Source: Promerops cafer (Eukaryota > Chordata > Aves > Passeriformes > Nectariniidae). From it: a stretch of DNA of 64,000 bases. Positions 1 to 12,900 of this stretch are shown here, in pieces; within the stretch, counting starts at the first letter, position 1; each line of letters opens with the position of its first letter. Location of the stretch: the NCBI GenBank assembly GCA_013398275.1, contig VZSE01008770.1, positions 1,259,476 to 1,323,475 of the forward strand. The letters run 5' to 3'. The notes beneath the pieces were generated by a model. The model saw only the letters and a program-made list of their open reading frames with translations, was not told the DNA's origin and did not search any database. The translations under genes and the position numbers were made by a program.

Positions 1-210
1 TTTATGGTCAAGGAATAAAAATAATATATCTAATTAAAATTACTCTTTTGGGGACATGGAACTTCATTTTACCAGAATACCAAGTGGGACACTTAGAAAT
101 GTTGGGGTTTTTTTTCAATTAGACGAATAAGTTGCATGTAAAATATGACATTTATATTGCCATTATTAACATACAAATAAGATACTAGAATGCTCAATTT
201 CAGTTAATCT

Positions 211-348
211 GAAGATTCTTCATCTTTGGAGGGTGTTGAGACCTGACTGGACAAAACCCAGAGCAGTGTAGTTTGAATTCACTGTTGATCCTGGTTTGAG
301 CTAAAGGTGACTTTGCAAAGTCTCTTCCAGCTTGGATGATTCTATAAT
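211..348 (+). mobile_element. CR1 LINE 3'-end fragment
   Basis: The segment reads like the 3' untranslated end of chicken-repeat-1 (CR1) non-LTR retrotransposons in sense orientation: GAAGATTCTTCATCTTTGGA, then a degenerate GACCTGACTGGACAAAACCC-AGAGCA, then a TTTGAGC...GTCTCTTCCAGCTTGGATGATTCTAT tail. The final GATTCTAT is the CR1 3'-terminal motif. About 135 bp survive, with internal small deletions and no coding capacity. It is 5'-truncated, as is usual for CR1. The exact left edge is uncertain. Confidence 0.8.
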
Positions 349-3300
349 TAATACATCAAAAAGAAAAATATTTCTGCCTACATCAACTCATTTTAATTTG
401 CTTAAGGACATTTCTTGTCAGTTCTTCTCTATTCTTTTGCCTCCAGACTTAAACCAAAAAAAAATAGGTGAAAGCCCAGCATTTTTTATCAGCTTTTGTG
501 TTACTACTGTAAAAATTATTACATTTATGTGATGTAGTGACATGTAGTGCTTAAAGGTGCATAGATACCTGAATGAGTACACACAGTGATTGAAACATAT
601 TTTGACCCAGTGACCCAACAGCATTTGGGAACAAACAGATCATTTTAACAAATGACAAGTTGCTTATTTTTCCCTTCTTTGTAAAACATTTTCTAGCTAA
701 CATCATTGACCTCTTTAAGCTTTTTTTCTTATCAAAATGACTTGATATAAAGCATGTATTTATTATCTGTCATAAAAATGATGGCAAAAGATGCAAAGTT
801 CAAGCATTGAAAAAAATAAAACCTGACAAATGTTTTTCCTGCACTGCAGGACTGAATCTGAAGGCTAAAGCTGTAGTGTCTCTGTCTTGCTCAAGTTAAG
901 ATGCTTTTGCCATTTTGATTGTAAATAGCATCACAGAAGGGAATTCTGACAAGAATGATTCCCAGATGGAGTGAATTTCTCTTTATGCTCTATAACCTCA
1001 TGAGACTGATTTATTTTTTCTGGAACATAATCTCAAGTTTGAGGCTGTGACACTTACCCTGTGGGCTTTGATTCTGTATCAGAGCATCAGTTAGGAAGAT
1101 TTTCTGTGGGATTATTATTACCTTTATTAACTTACTGAGTTTCTTAGGCAGTTCTCCAGAGCAGGAAGAGGAGAACCTTGGTGCAGCTGTAGTTGTCCTG
1201 GGAGATGCATCCCCCTCCAGCCTTCCATGGATTTCTTCTCTGTGACTCCAGAAAGGTTCAGCTTACCTGATATTTCTGTAAAGCAAACAGGTTTTAACCT
1301 TTCAGGCTTACTGCGCTGAAGATAGTGCTGATGATATAATGGCAAATTCTTCCCATGAAAAAGATCAAATCTTAATTGGGAAATGCAGCAAAAAGGAAGT
1401 GGCTTATCTCACTCCTAGCTACCTCAGGGTCAGGCACTAGTGGACCCACATTTGGAATTAAGAAGCTCTTAAATCTCAGTTAAAGCTTTTTCTTTCTCTT
1501 CCATTCTCACACCATTACAGTGTATATAATGATCTGCCTTTCCACAAGAGCTGCAATCATTGATCCCACACTCAGGTTTCTAATCTGACATTTCAAAACC
1601 AAGATTTATTATAGTGAGAATTTACATGGGGACCTTATTTTCAGGCAGAACTCTGGACAATTCTATAGGAAACCTGGTTTCTCTGCAAGAGGTTAGAAAA
1701 TTTAATCAAAACATCTGATCTATCATAGCAGAGCCTTTTCTCTGTAGCTTAATCCCTTAGATCAGTGACACATGGAAAGTTCTCTATTTCACGGGATCAC
1801 AAAAGTTGTTTTTTTCCCATACGTCACCTGAAACCTACATTCAAGTACAGAGCTCTGCACACTGTTTGATACAGCTCTCAGCAATTATTTGGTTTCATCA
1901 GAGGCCGAGGACACTGAAGGAAAATCTGCAGATAGGTGACAAGAGTGAGCACGGCAAAGAGCACATCCCGTGGAGCTCAGAACTGGAGCACCGGGATGGA
2001 GACTTTTAGGAATAATGGGTCAAGAGGGAAACATGAAGATCTCAACAAGCTTTAAACTACAGCAGCTGCTTTCAGGTTTCCTTCAGCCACAGCAAACAGC
2101 AGTCACAGCTCTACTCACAAAGAAAAAGAAACTCATTGGCAGGGAGGAGTGCTGAATTAATTTGAATTCTTTTTGATAAAGATTTCCCCTCTTCATCTGA
2201 TTACTTGCAAGTCCAAACATATTTAACAGATGAATGTGAGTAAAATCTTATTGTTTACCAGGGGGTCTGTTCAAAACAAATGTTTCGCATGAATATTTCT
2301 GACAGAAAGAAAACAGGAAAGTAATTTGGCCCATGTGGGAAAAACGGTTTCAACTTCTTAAAATTAAAAAATATATATTAAAATTTATGAGAAAGAGTGC
2401 TCCAGCATGGCTATGTAACATGTTTTTTTAGCTGGTTTAATACTTTAGGGTGGAATAGATAGATTAGAAACATAATGTAAGTTGCTATATTTTTATATTT
2501 TCATGTTTTCATTTTAATTCCATTTTTTATTTCCATATATTGTTAAAGAATGACAAATGGCATAAACATGTAAATGGAAAAAAATAAGGCTTTATTAAAT
2601 TCTACTGTTCCACAAAAAAGAGCTTGCTTAAAGCTTTTCAGTTTTTTATAGATGATGACCCAAATCATCTCAAGTTTGGCTTTGTAGTGAGTTGTGGGAA
2701 ATGGAGTTCAGTAAAGGACAAAGCTTCCTAAGAGGCTGCAGATTACTAAAGATCTCTGAAAACTTAAAGTGTGTGTTTAAGCAGAGCTTTCCTGCTGCCT
2801 TTGATGTTGTAATTCCCGTCCCATTGAAGTGAGGGTTAACACTGGATTTTTTTTTTTTTTTTTTTTTTTTTAAACATAGTGAGTGTTTTTCATATTGATA
2901 AAAACATTAGCATTAATGTGCAGGAAGAGTTGTACCTGTCCTCAATTGCAGGTAAAATAATGAACATTTTTTTTCACTGTAATTAAGGTGATGGTGCTAT
3001 GTAGGCATAAATTAGACAAAGTTTGTAAATAGAATTAATTTAATTCATTAGACTCCTTCATCACACAATCTTCATGCACAAAAGCTTTTCTTCTGGTCTG
3101 TTTGGGATAGACTAGAAAATTTATCTGCTTTTTCCACTATATCAATTCATCTAGGAAAAACTTTTGCATTCTCTCCACAAATCTTTAGTTATCTATGGAA
3201 TAAAATAGTTTGTTTCAACATCTAGACTTGCAATCATCTAAACAATAAACAGGATGCAAATTTTGAATCTTTAAAATCTCAATTACAGCAAATCCTAAAA

Positions 3301-6300
3301 ATACAATAGCTACTAAAATATTTGTCTAGAGGAATTAGTTAAGCACTGGATAACTAAGAATACATTAGGAATACTGGTTTTGACAGTGTTTTTATTCAGA
3401 ATTTAACACACTCTTCCAGATTTGCATACTTTGATGGGAGTAAATAAAAATGCAAGTTTCAACAATGCGCAATGTGCAATTAAATGCATAAAATACACAT
3501 TTATAATAAAAATCTACATCTCTGTGGGGATTAACTAGGGCTAGTTGTAGATAATTAAATCTTTAGCCTGAACTCATTTAAATATATGGAGGTTTTCTAG
3601 AAATAGCTATTCTTAAGAGATTCCTGTAAACAAATTTTCGTAAATTCTTAATTGTTTGCAATATAAAGGCTTAAAAAAGAATATTTGTTTCTAGAAAAAC
3701 TGAGACATGGATTAAAAAGAATCAAGGAGTTGAAGCTATTTTTGTGTGGACAGCCCTTTAAATAATAAATTAGCCCAAAATGTCCTTCAAATTTGTATGC
3801 TCCTTCTGTTATGTTTTACTGATACTGCTCATATCCAAACGGAGGGCATGGTCCTTAGACCTCTCAGTGATAATAAGTGGATTTTATGTATCCCACATAT
3901 AGGCTGAATAAAGTAACTGTAAAGTATGTTAAGCCATTCCGTAGACTTGTAACACAGTAATTTTATGAAAATTCAGGAAAATTCCACATTTCCAGTACCA
4001 TTGTTCCTATCCAGCTGTTTTTTTAGGGTGGTAGTTTAGGACCTGCTTACTTAAAAATGCGGCTTCTGTGGTTCAGTTCTGTAAATGTAAATGTCTCTGA
4101 CCATCATGGCAAAGACTGTACCATTCCCGTTCTAATTTCTGATAAAGTCAGCAGGAAGAGAGGAGAAAAAATTGCTCTTTCAGTGTCTTTTTGAGAGTGT
4201 TCTCTAGAATGAACTCAGTAACAGGTTTTAGTTATTATGAAGAAAATTTATGTTCAGAACAGCACAGATGAAAAGATGTACATACAGAGTAGAGAAGTAG
4301 TGTTTAGTCTCTGTGTTCCTAAAATTGATGGTTTATTTAAAAACACCAAAACCATATAGTCATCTTAGAGCAAAGTGGGCCTGCCCATTAGTTTGGGAAA
4401 AGTTAATCCATATCCAGCCACAGCATTTCTTCAGAAGTTGCTCCCAAAAGGAAAAGTGCAATTCCTGACAGCAGCCTTCTATCTAACGCCTAAATCCAGC
4501 TGGAACAACACTCCAGGTGCGTGCCTGACAGTGGAATCCCAGAGCTGGATTTGAGTTTTCTTCATGCCAGTGTTACACTAAATCGGGAGAATGTATTTTT
4601 AATGATACTGTTTTGTTTTCCAAATAAAGAAAATGTCTTTCTTACCTGTCCTTGGAATACTCCATGGCACAAACAAATCACTAACTTAATGCCATTCCAG
4701 TTTACTGATAAAATGAAGCTCTGCAATCAACTCTGCTTTGGGGAAAAAATGACAGAGGCTGATGAAAACACACCAGGCTCTCAACAGACTGTCTTGGAAC
4801 CTGCTCTACTCAGCTCTGATGACGAATATCTTTTGTCACCACAGTGTATTGCTAATCTCTCAAATCAATGCTTCCCATGCAGTAAAGCTTCCATCAGAGA
4901 TCTAATCCTGCTCCTGTTTAAGTCAGCAAGAAAAATAGAATAGGTTTGAGGCCAGTATATGCAGAGAACTATAATCTCTGTAAATAAACAAACATTCTAC
5001 TTGTAATCAATCACAGGGCAAGGAGCAGCAAATATTAGGGGGAAAAATACAGATCATTTGCTTCCATTACTATATTAAGCCAATGATTTTACTGGCTTAA
5101 GACTTTTAGTACATAATAGTAGATAATACTGAAGTTGCAAGGACAGAAAATTGGTTTATGTCTATTGCAATGCTGCCTGTCCCTGAAGAATAGAATGTGG
5201 TAGGAAACCCTCCCTGGGTGTTTTTTCATTTTTACTTTCAAGTTTCACTTCTTTTTTTTCCAATAAAGGCAAATGAGGCACTATTATTTAAATACCAGTG
5301 CAGGAGCTGAATTGAAGTAATTTCAGTGCCTCTGAAATGCTGATGTTAGATGGCAGAGCTATCAACAAAGTTGGCTGCGCACAGTTTAATGGAGCAAAGG
5401 CAGCCTTGGACAAGGAATAAAAAAAATTATGAAAGTACCAGGGGAAAAAAAAAAGGGCCAAGTGACAGAGCCGCACAAGTGGGAGCAAGGCGAATGCTGA
5501 GCCTCACAGATGTTTGTGTGAAATATGGAATTTCTTTTCATATATGTCCTGTGATTTGTAAAGAAGGCATGAAAGTAAATTAAGTAAAACAATAAATGCA
5601 TATTTGAACATTTCAATACACAGTGGGCCTGCATCTCCCTCTTTGAAAGTAGATGAATTTTTGACTTCACCTGTAGAGATCGATATCCAATCCAGAACAT
5701 CTGTACCTCTGTCAGGATACAACCATTTAATTTATTCCTTAGTGCAATTTCATACTGATGTCCTTTGTATCCCAGACCAGTTGTTTTAGACTCTTCGACA
5801 TCTCACAACAGTTTCTCCTCAGACTGTTACGTTTCTTCTACCAATAATTGCATAGAATGTAATCGTTCAGAAAAACCAGTACTGGTTTCTTTTAAATCTT
5901 CTTCCACAAATCAAGTAAATTTGTTGTATATTGAGAATTTATCTTCAAATATATACTTTACGGAAGGTTAGACAAATGGTTATCTGTTTGCAAATGCTGT
6001 AATTAGAAACAACAATCACAACATCTTTTTAAACAGCAATTGTTTAAGTAGTTTGCCATATGTAAATTACCAAGAATTTCTCCTTTGACATCTTGAAGGT
6101 TCCTTTCTTCTGTGACCTTAACATCTGTGACAAGTCTAATGAAATCCAAAATACAGCTTGATGGACAAGAATATTTAAGAGACTGTTTTCATTCTGTGAT
6201 GACTCAGAGAGGGATAAATGGTAGTTTCATAAACTACTTAATACAAGTAAAAAAATCAGTAAGATTGATTAGATTAAATCAATTAATTAGACTTAGAGAA

Positions 6301-9300
6301 CAGATTGTTTTATATATTGTATTTAATATCCACAAGGACATATTTTCTGTCAAATGAATCATAGGAGCACTATATTTAATTTAGCCTTACAAAAAGGGTT
6401 ACTGACACGTTATCCTTAGAATCATAATAAAAAAACCTCCTACAGGATAAGCAGTGTAGGTGATAGACTGCACAGCATTCTAAATAAATCACTGGGCCTC
6501 CACCAAGCATTCCAAGGATGCATCAGGATTGTTTTGGAAAGTAATCAGATAAATCCTGTTGGAAAACCTGAGTGGGAAGAGGTTGTTTCAGGAATTTTCT
6601 GCTCACTGTACATAAATATTGATATTTATGTGTGTATGGTGGTAGGAAATGCCATGGTGGCAGATCACATTAAATCATGGACATAAGTTTTATGTGCCAT
6701 ACTTAAATAAATAACAACAAACCCAGCAGTTTCTGCCATTTTAGATTGACACAGCTGTATATTTCTTGTTACTGTTGTTGTATTGAGGCAAGAATTACCT
6801 TCCTTTTAGGCAGTTAAACACTTTTTCTCCATAGATTCATGTTCAAGTTTAGATAAAATACCTCGAAAAGTATTCTGTCTTCGTATCCAAGCTGAACAGC
6901 ACAACTACAACCTTTTTTTTTTTTAAATAATGGACATAAACAAAAAACTGGAAGAACACTTGCTGAATTAGGGCCAAATAATGTCCCAGATAAAAACCCT
7001 TACAAAAACCCAAGCTGACTTGCTGTTGATGCTGCTCTGGAATATATCTTTACTAGAGTTTTATCTTCCTGCATCAACTGTATTTCCCGAGAAGTGCCAT
7101 GTCTCTCTGTTAATATATGAGCCTTTTAGCTTACTGTCTTCCATACCCCCTAATAAATCTAGTGAGGAACAGTCCTTTCTTTTGAAACACATTTGATTGG
7201 AATTTATTCAGGGGATAATTACCTACTCTAAGCAGCATTTCAGCCTTTGAAGCAGCACATGTCCTTTTGTGAGACATCAGGGATACTGAAAGGCTTGCAG
7301 AGGAATCCTTCCCGCAGCCATGGCTGATCCATCATCCCACCTCCTTCCTGACCCTGTGCTCTTCCATCTTTTCTGATGAACTGCCCTCATGACTGACCTC
7401 TCCATGCTGTATCAATGGATGTGTTACAAACACTTGATGAAAACATCGTGTTAGGAGAGGTCCTTTCACTGAGATCAGATACAGCCAACAGCAATGTAGC
7501 TGGAGTGAAAAATCCCTGAAATCCATCTTTCGTACTGTTGGCAATAAAGCAGTTTTTAGAGATGGCTGTTTTAAGGGATCTGTTGCTTTGGGCAAACATG
7601 CTGTTTCATGTAAAAAGGCAAAACCTTTCCTCATATTCTTTCATGGTGAATGTGGGCAGAGTCCTCATTACAGACATTTCGGTGTTCTCTAGACAAGCAG
7701 AAACACAGTGATAAAGTACATGTTTTCCACTCCCTAACCTCTGTTCTTATCCTGCCAACGTTACATGATATAAATAAAAGGGAAAAGTGCATTGAAGTGC
7801 TTTGCAGTGTTGATTTATAGAGACTTTTACTTCTCCTTCTGTAAACTGTCATCCTGCCTGATGCAAAATGGATGCAGGCTTTTTTCTCTTCTTTTTCAAA
7901 TTCTGTATCTTAGATGAAAGCTACTGGATGTATTTTTAATTCAGAAAGTGCCTTTTTGAAGTCATGTCTGTGTTTCTCTTTAATCTCTTTTTATATTATT
8001 TTGTCTGATTTTTCTATTTAAAAAATAAGTCAAAGTGAGGCAGTGTACCTATTCTGTACTTTTACATGCTTCCAGCCCCTTCCCTACAGCAGTCTTTTCT
8101 GCTACATTGATGAAGATTTTTTTTTCTTTACCTGCCCACATTCCTGCTCTTTTTAATCCTTGGATGTGTCAGTAGAACTCTTTTTTATCTGCAAAAATTC
8201 TGCTCTTGCCCAAATGCTGTCATGTACCATAGGGCTCCTCTCAGTGTCTTCCCATGGCTGTATATAGATCTTTTTTTTTCTTATATTCTTTTCTGTCCTT
8301 TAACCCGTTCTTTTTAATATTTCAATTCCAACTTGATAGCTTACTGCTTTTAGCCTAAGTAATTCATCACATCGGACTTTTAATTAAAACGGTCCTACAA
8401 AAGATATTGTGTTCTGTATACAGATGCTACATATTTTGGTGGTTACCCCTTCAGTAGTGGAGGATAAAAACTTTTGATGACCATATCTGCCTTCATGATC
8501 TGGATTTCAAACTCGGGCTGCTGTAGTTTCCATGATTTTTTCCTTTTTTCCACAACATAAATTTAGGTTTCTAGTTTTTCATACCATCTGGACAAATTTT
8601 CCTTTTGGTTTAGTAGCCATAAAATGTACAGTGTGGCATAACTTTTTAATGCTTATTAAATATGTAAAATAGAACAGCCCCAAATAAAAGTAAGTTTCAC
8701 TTTACAATCTTCTGTTTAAATCACAAGCTTTGCTTCAGTAACTTTGAACATAGCTTGAATAGTTGCCGCTGCCAGTGGGCAATGTTGTACTTCCATTATT
8801 AAATGAAAAAGTAGTTTATTTAATAGTAAATGTTTCATCACACATACCCAACGGGTTGAGTTCTGGAGCTCTGCAGTGAAAAGTTGCTCTGTTGAAAATG
8901 TGATGAGCTTCTGAGCACCAAGATGTTTGCTGCTTCCTGCAATGAGGAATTTTGCCATTCAAGTTTGTGTGAGTCCTTCCACTAAAACTAAACATTAAAG
9001 GTAAATGTATATAAATGATATAAATGTATGGATCTCTCTCTCTCTTTTTATTTTCCAAGCAGGCAGATTTAAAAAGAACGTTTTAATTTTTTGTATCTTC
9101 TATATATAAGATTCTACAGTAATTTAATTCACTGAAAGCTAAAGTCACAACACTTATTAAAACCCCAAATCAATGCTTGATTTGGTTGGTGTGGAACTAG
9201 GAAATGCAGACTGAGGATGCAAATTCCTTCCAGAGAAGGCAGTGTGGGGATAGTTTATTAAACAAAGCAGATTTGCTATCAGCAGGCAGGCTTGACTCAG

Positions 9301-9703
9301 AGTGGAGGTTGTCTGAAAGCTGTGTTCTAGCAGGAGGTGCTGATCCTCTGGCAAAGTACACAGCCCAGACTTACAAAGCTGGATGGAAATTAATGACATA
9401 ACAACCCTGTCAATGTTGGAATTGCAGCAGACTGATGTGGCCACAGTTGTATTCCTGTTAATGAACTATTAGGAATGAGTATGTGATCAAAAGAGCAGCT
9501 GTCCAGGACAGAAACTATTCATTTGGTGTCTTGGTGGAAGCATCTGAGAGATAAAAACCATTTTGTTAACTACCTTGCCCCTTTGTCAAAAAATAGTGTT
9601 CAAGTTCAGGTAGCTGTGAATCTGTTGCATACCTTGCCTTTCATGACATTTTCAACAGATGGACTCTCCTAGAATAGAAGCAGGAGGAGGATTTAAAGAG
9701 TAA
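349..9703. other. Gene-free intronic stretch
   Basis: AT-rich intron with the T25 run at 2847 and many small ORFs of 60-140 codons on both strands, none with a recognisable domain. The longest (4521-4943, +) has low-complexity, Cys/Leu-rich composition with no homology I recognise. The part at 5341-5440 looks like conserved noncoding sequence (see findings). I see no repeat above background elsewhere. Confidence 0.6.
2847..2871 (+). repeat. Poly-T tract, 25 T
   Basis: An uninterrupted run of 25 T between ACTGGA and AAACATAG. On the minus strand it is an A25 run, which could be a retroposed tail. However, no recognisable processed gene or SINE lies beside it, so I call it a simple homopolymer. 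The length is likely polymorphic or imprecisely sequenced. Confidence 0.9.
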
Positions 9704-9930
9704 AGAATCGTAGAATCCCAGAATCATTTGGGTCAGAAGGGACTTTTAGAGGTCCTCTGGTTCAACCCCTCTGCAGTGTGCAGGGGCATCTTCAACTCTG
9801 TTAGTTGGCTCAGGGCTCTGTCCAAGCCTGACCTTGAAAGTTTCCAGGGATGGGACATCTACAACCTCTCTGGACATCTTCCTCTATGGTTTCAGTGCCT
9901 TCACTGTTAAAAATTTCTTCCTCAGAACAA
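9704..9930 (-). mobile_element. CR1 LINE 3'-end fragment, reverse orientation
   Basis: On the plus strand this reads AGAATCGTAGAATCCCAGAATCATTTGGGT, GGACTTTTAGAGGTCCTC, GGTTCAACCCCTCTGCA, TCCAAGCCTGACCTTGAAAG, TTCCAGGGATGGGACATCTAC and AAAAATTTCTTCCTCAGAACAA. This is the reverse complement of the CR1 3' end, with the terminal ATTCTATG-type octamers at the left. It is about 227 bp, nearly co-linear with the CR1 tail, and not coding. It is the clearest repeat in the window. Confidence 0.93.
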
Positions 9931-12900
9931 GCACTGTTGCATTTGCTTAAATATAAAACAGATAACTGGGAAAAAGACCAGGAAAAGACTGCCACTCCCC
10001 CATCACCCCACATCCATCACCACACATGCACCCATCCAGGGGATGTCCAAGGAAATAACTGCTTCTCTTCTAGAAAAGGTTTTCTTTTCTGGACAGAAAT
10101 AAATAAATAAATAAATGTCTTCATTCAGCTCTAATAAGCTAAAGTTACTTTTAACCATATTCTTTGTTAGCTGTAATTATCCTTTTGTGACTGACTAAGA
10201 AAATAAGGAAGTTTTTCAATGAAAAGCAAAAGTGAAGACATAAAGTGGCTTAACACAAACGATGATAATAGTGATAATGAAGATAAGAAGGCATAGTCTG
10301 GCCAGTGCCTCTTCTGCAAGAAAACCGGATGATTTTTAAAATCCAGCTAAGAACTGTCTAAATGAACAAATGAGTGAATGAAAGGAGTATTCAAGAAAAC
10401 CCAAAATCTGTTTCATTGTCCAGTTCTGAGTGATGCAGATATCTGGGAGTAGGATTGTCTCCAGTATCCTGTGGTTCTTGGAGAAGAGAGCTCTGTCAGT
10501 TTGATGGATTTTTTAATGCTCTCTTCTCCTGCTCCTTTCTCTTTAAATTGCCCTTCAATTTAAGGTTGTTAAAATAAATGTCCCTGTTTTGCCAACAACT
10601 TCGGCTGAACAAGTAGGGAATGCTTTGTCCATTTAAATGAACAAAGGACACATTAGGGGTGTGAAGTACAGGCAAATTGCCAGTGTCTGGAAGTTACTGA
10701 TGTTAGTTTGTGTGTGTACCCCAACTGTCCTCTTTTATTACATTAGCAGATTAAGCTCTGAAAAATTTCCAAGGGTGAAACAGTTTATTTGTGAAAATGA
10801 TGTCAAATTGATTGTTTGGGCAGATATATCAGAGATCTAAAAACGTGACCATCAGCATAATCAGTTTGGAAGAGAAGTTGCAGCAAAGATATCTTTGTTT
10901 CCTCTTCCCACATTTACCTTGTTTGACTTGCTAATTTAATCATTGGTGCTGAAGCTAGGGCTCAGATATTCAGTGGAAGAGGTGAGTGTTTCCCACTGAT
11001 GCTGTTAGTTAAAAATTCTTCCTGATTTGAATGTAAATCATGAAGAAAAAAACCAACCAAATAGGTTGGGGGCGCTTCATTCTCAGTGGGGAAGGGAGCC
11101 TGTTCTACTCATCAGGGGTATGAATTGAAATAAGAGCTGCTGCATTAAGAGCCCCTGTAACAAAGTTCTGGTTTTCACTGGCAAGAAAAGGAGAGTTTAC
11201 CACTACTTCATGCATGGTTTTATTATGTGCACAATTATCTCAAGATAAAAACACTGTGGCATCCTTCCCACTTGGCTTATGGTTGACCATCTTTGATTTG
11301 AGTTGCAGGCAAATCGATCTGTCTTGTTTACTCCAGAAAAAAATGCTTCTGCAGAGTGAAAACAAGGTGTTGTATGGTTGTAGGCAGCAGGCACTGTTGG
11401 GCAGCAGTGCGTGAATGGAGATATCCACATTAAGTATTTCCTTACTTATTCTGTTTCCAATTCAGAGATGAAAATCATACACCACTTGGCTGGAGTAATT
11501 TGGTAATAAACATAATAAAGCCATGAAGTCGTTCTGAATTCATGACGTGGACCTGCATTAATTTTCTTATTCATCAGTGTAAGAAGGAGTACTGAAATCA
11601 GCAGCACTCACTGCACTTAGAAATATAATTTTTGTTGGTAAAGGGAGGGATGTAGATGTTGGGAAGTGAATTACTTTCATGCAGGGAAATAATATTTTGC
11701 CTTAGACTGAGAGAATCAACTCACAATCCTTCTTTACTATTCAGAAAGGCAAAGCTTACTGTTAGTCACTGAGTTATTATATCTTGAGAACTGTCATTTT
11801 CTCAGGGCTCAGATGTCATCTGTTAAACATACTGGCCAGGAATTCTGATACAAGCAGATATGCAAAATATATTAAAGTCTTAAGGAGCTGGTGTAGAAAG
11901 AGGAGCCTGTGATCCTTCAACAGTGTTCAATCCGTCTTCTCAAAATACTCTTAGGAATCTCTCAATTTTTCTTTTTCAGAATTGAAATGTGAAAACTATA
12001 AATACTTGAAATGTTTGATAGCTTGCACTGACCCTGTATCTAGAACCTGCAAGCACAGTGACCCAGTACAAACCTAATTACTGAGTCCTTTTTTCCAAGA
12101 ATTAACAGATATGCAGTGGAACTTACTAATGTATAATTTATACCAGTTAGCATACAGTATGTGTGAAATAATGAATGGACTTTTCTTATTCATACTGTGA
12201 TGATATACATTTCACTGGTGCTCATCCTGTCGCTAATTCCAAAACTTCATGCTAGGAAATGAATTTTAATTCTACAATAACTCGTAAGATGGCAGTCATA
12301 TTATTGGTATCCTAGCTTTTCTTTCCCTCTTCTCTTTCCTCTCTCTATTAAAAAAAAAAGAGAAAGAGAAAATTGTATAACACAATATATTTTATCTAAA
12401 AATTTATATATTATGCTTAGACAGAACTTGCTATTTTATTTCTCTGCTTATTTATTCCAGCTATTCATCTTATTAGTAAAATATTAAATAATACATTTTT
12501 ACTGACATACTTGGCTTTATTGTTTCGCTGTTACTCCTATGGACTTTTATTTCAAATAATTATCAAAACTGTTTAACATGGGTGAATCTTGTCCTATTCC
12601 AGTAGCCAAATGGTATCCTTTGGGTAAAATATCATAGATCCTGCCAGCTTTAAAGGTAAATTTAAATGTTGATTTGCCTTCTGTGTTATCTTGGTAAAGG
12701 AACCAAGGGAAGGGGCCTCAGCCTGGAGTTGCAGCCACCAGGATATTGCATAATCCTCATGGGAGAGGGTGTCCAAGTGCTCCGATTTAACAAATGCTGC
12801 AGCCTTATGATCCACGGGTGGCCTTACAGACACAGATTCTGGGGGTCACTGTTTTAAAGGCAAATTGCTGCCACAAATATTTGTTAGCTGTGTTCCCAGA

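Noticed and set aside
2847..2871. T25 run as the tail of a minus-strand retroposed gene or SINE
   Set aside because: The sequence to its right (upstream on the minus strand) shows no gene-like or tRNA-like body, and no target-site duplication was found.
4521..4943. 140-codon ORF on the plus strand
   Set aside because: No family resemblance, and internal near-repeats (ENVFL twice) arise from local AT-rich repetition. Treated as chance.
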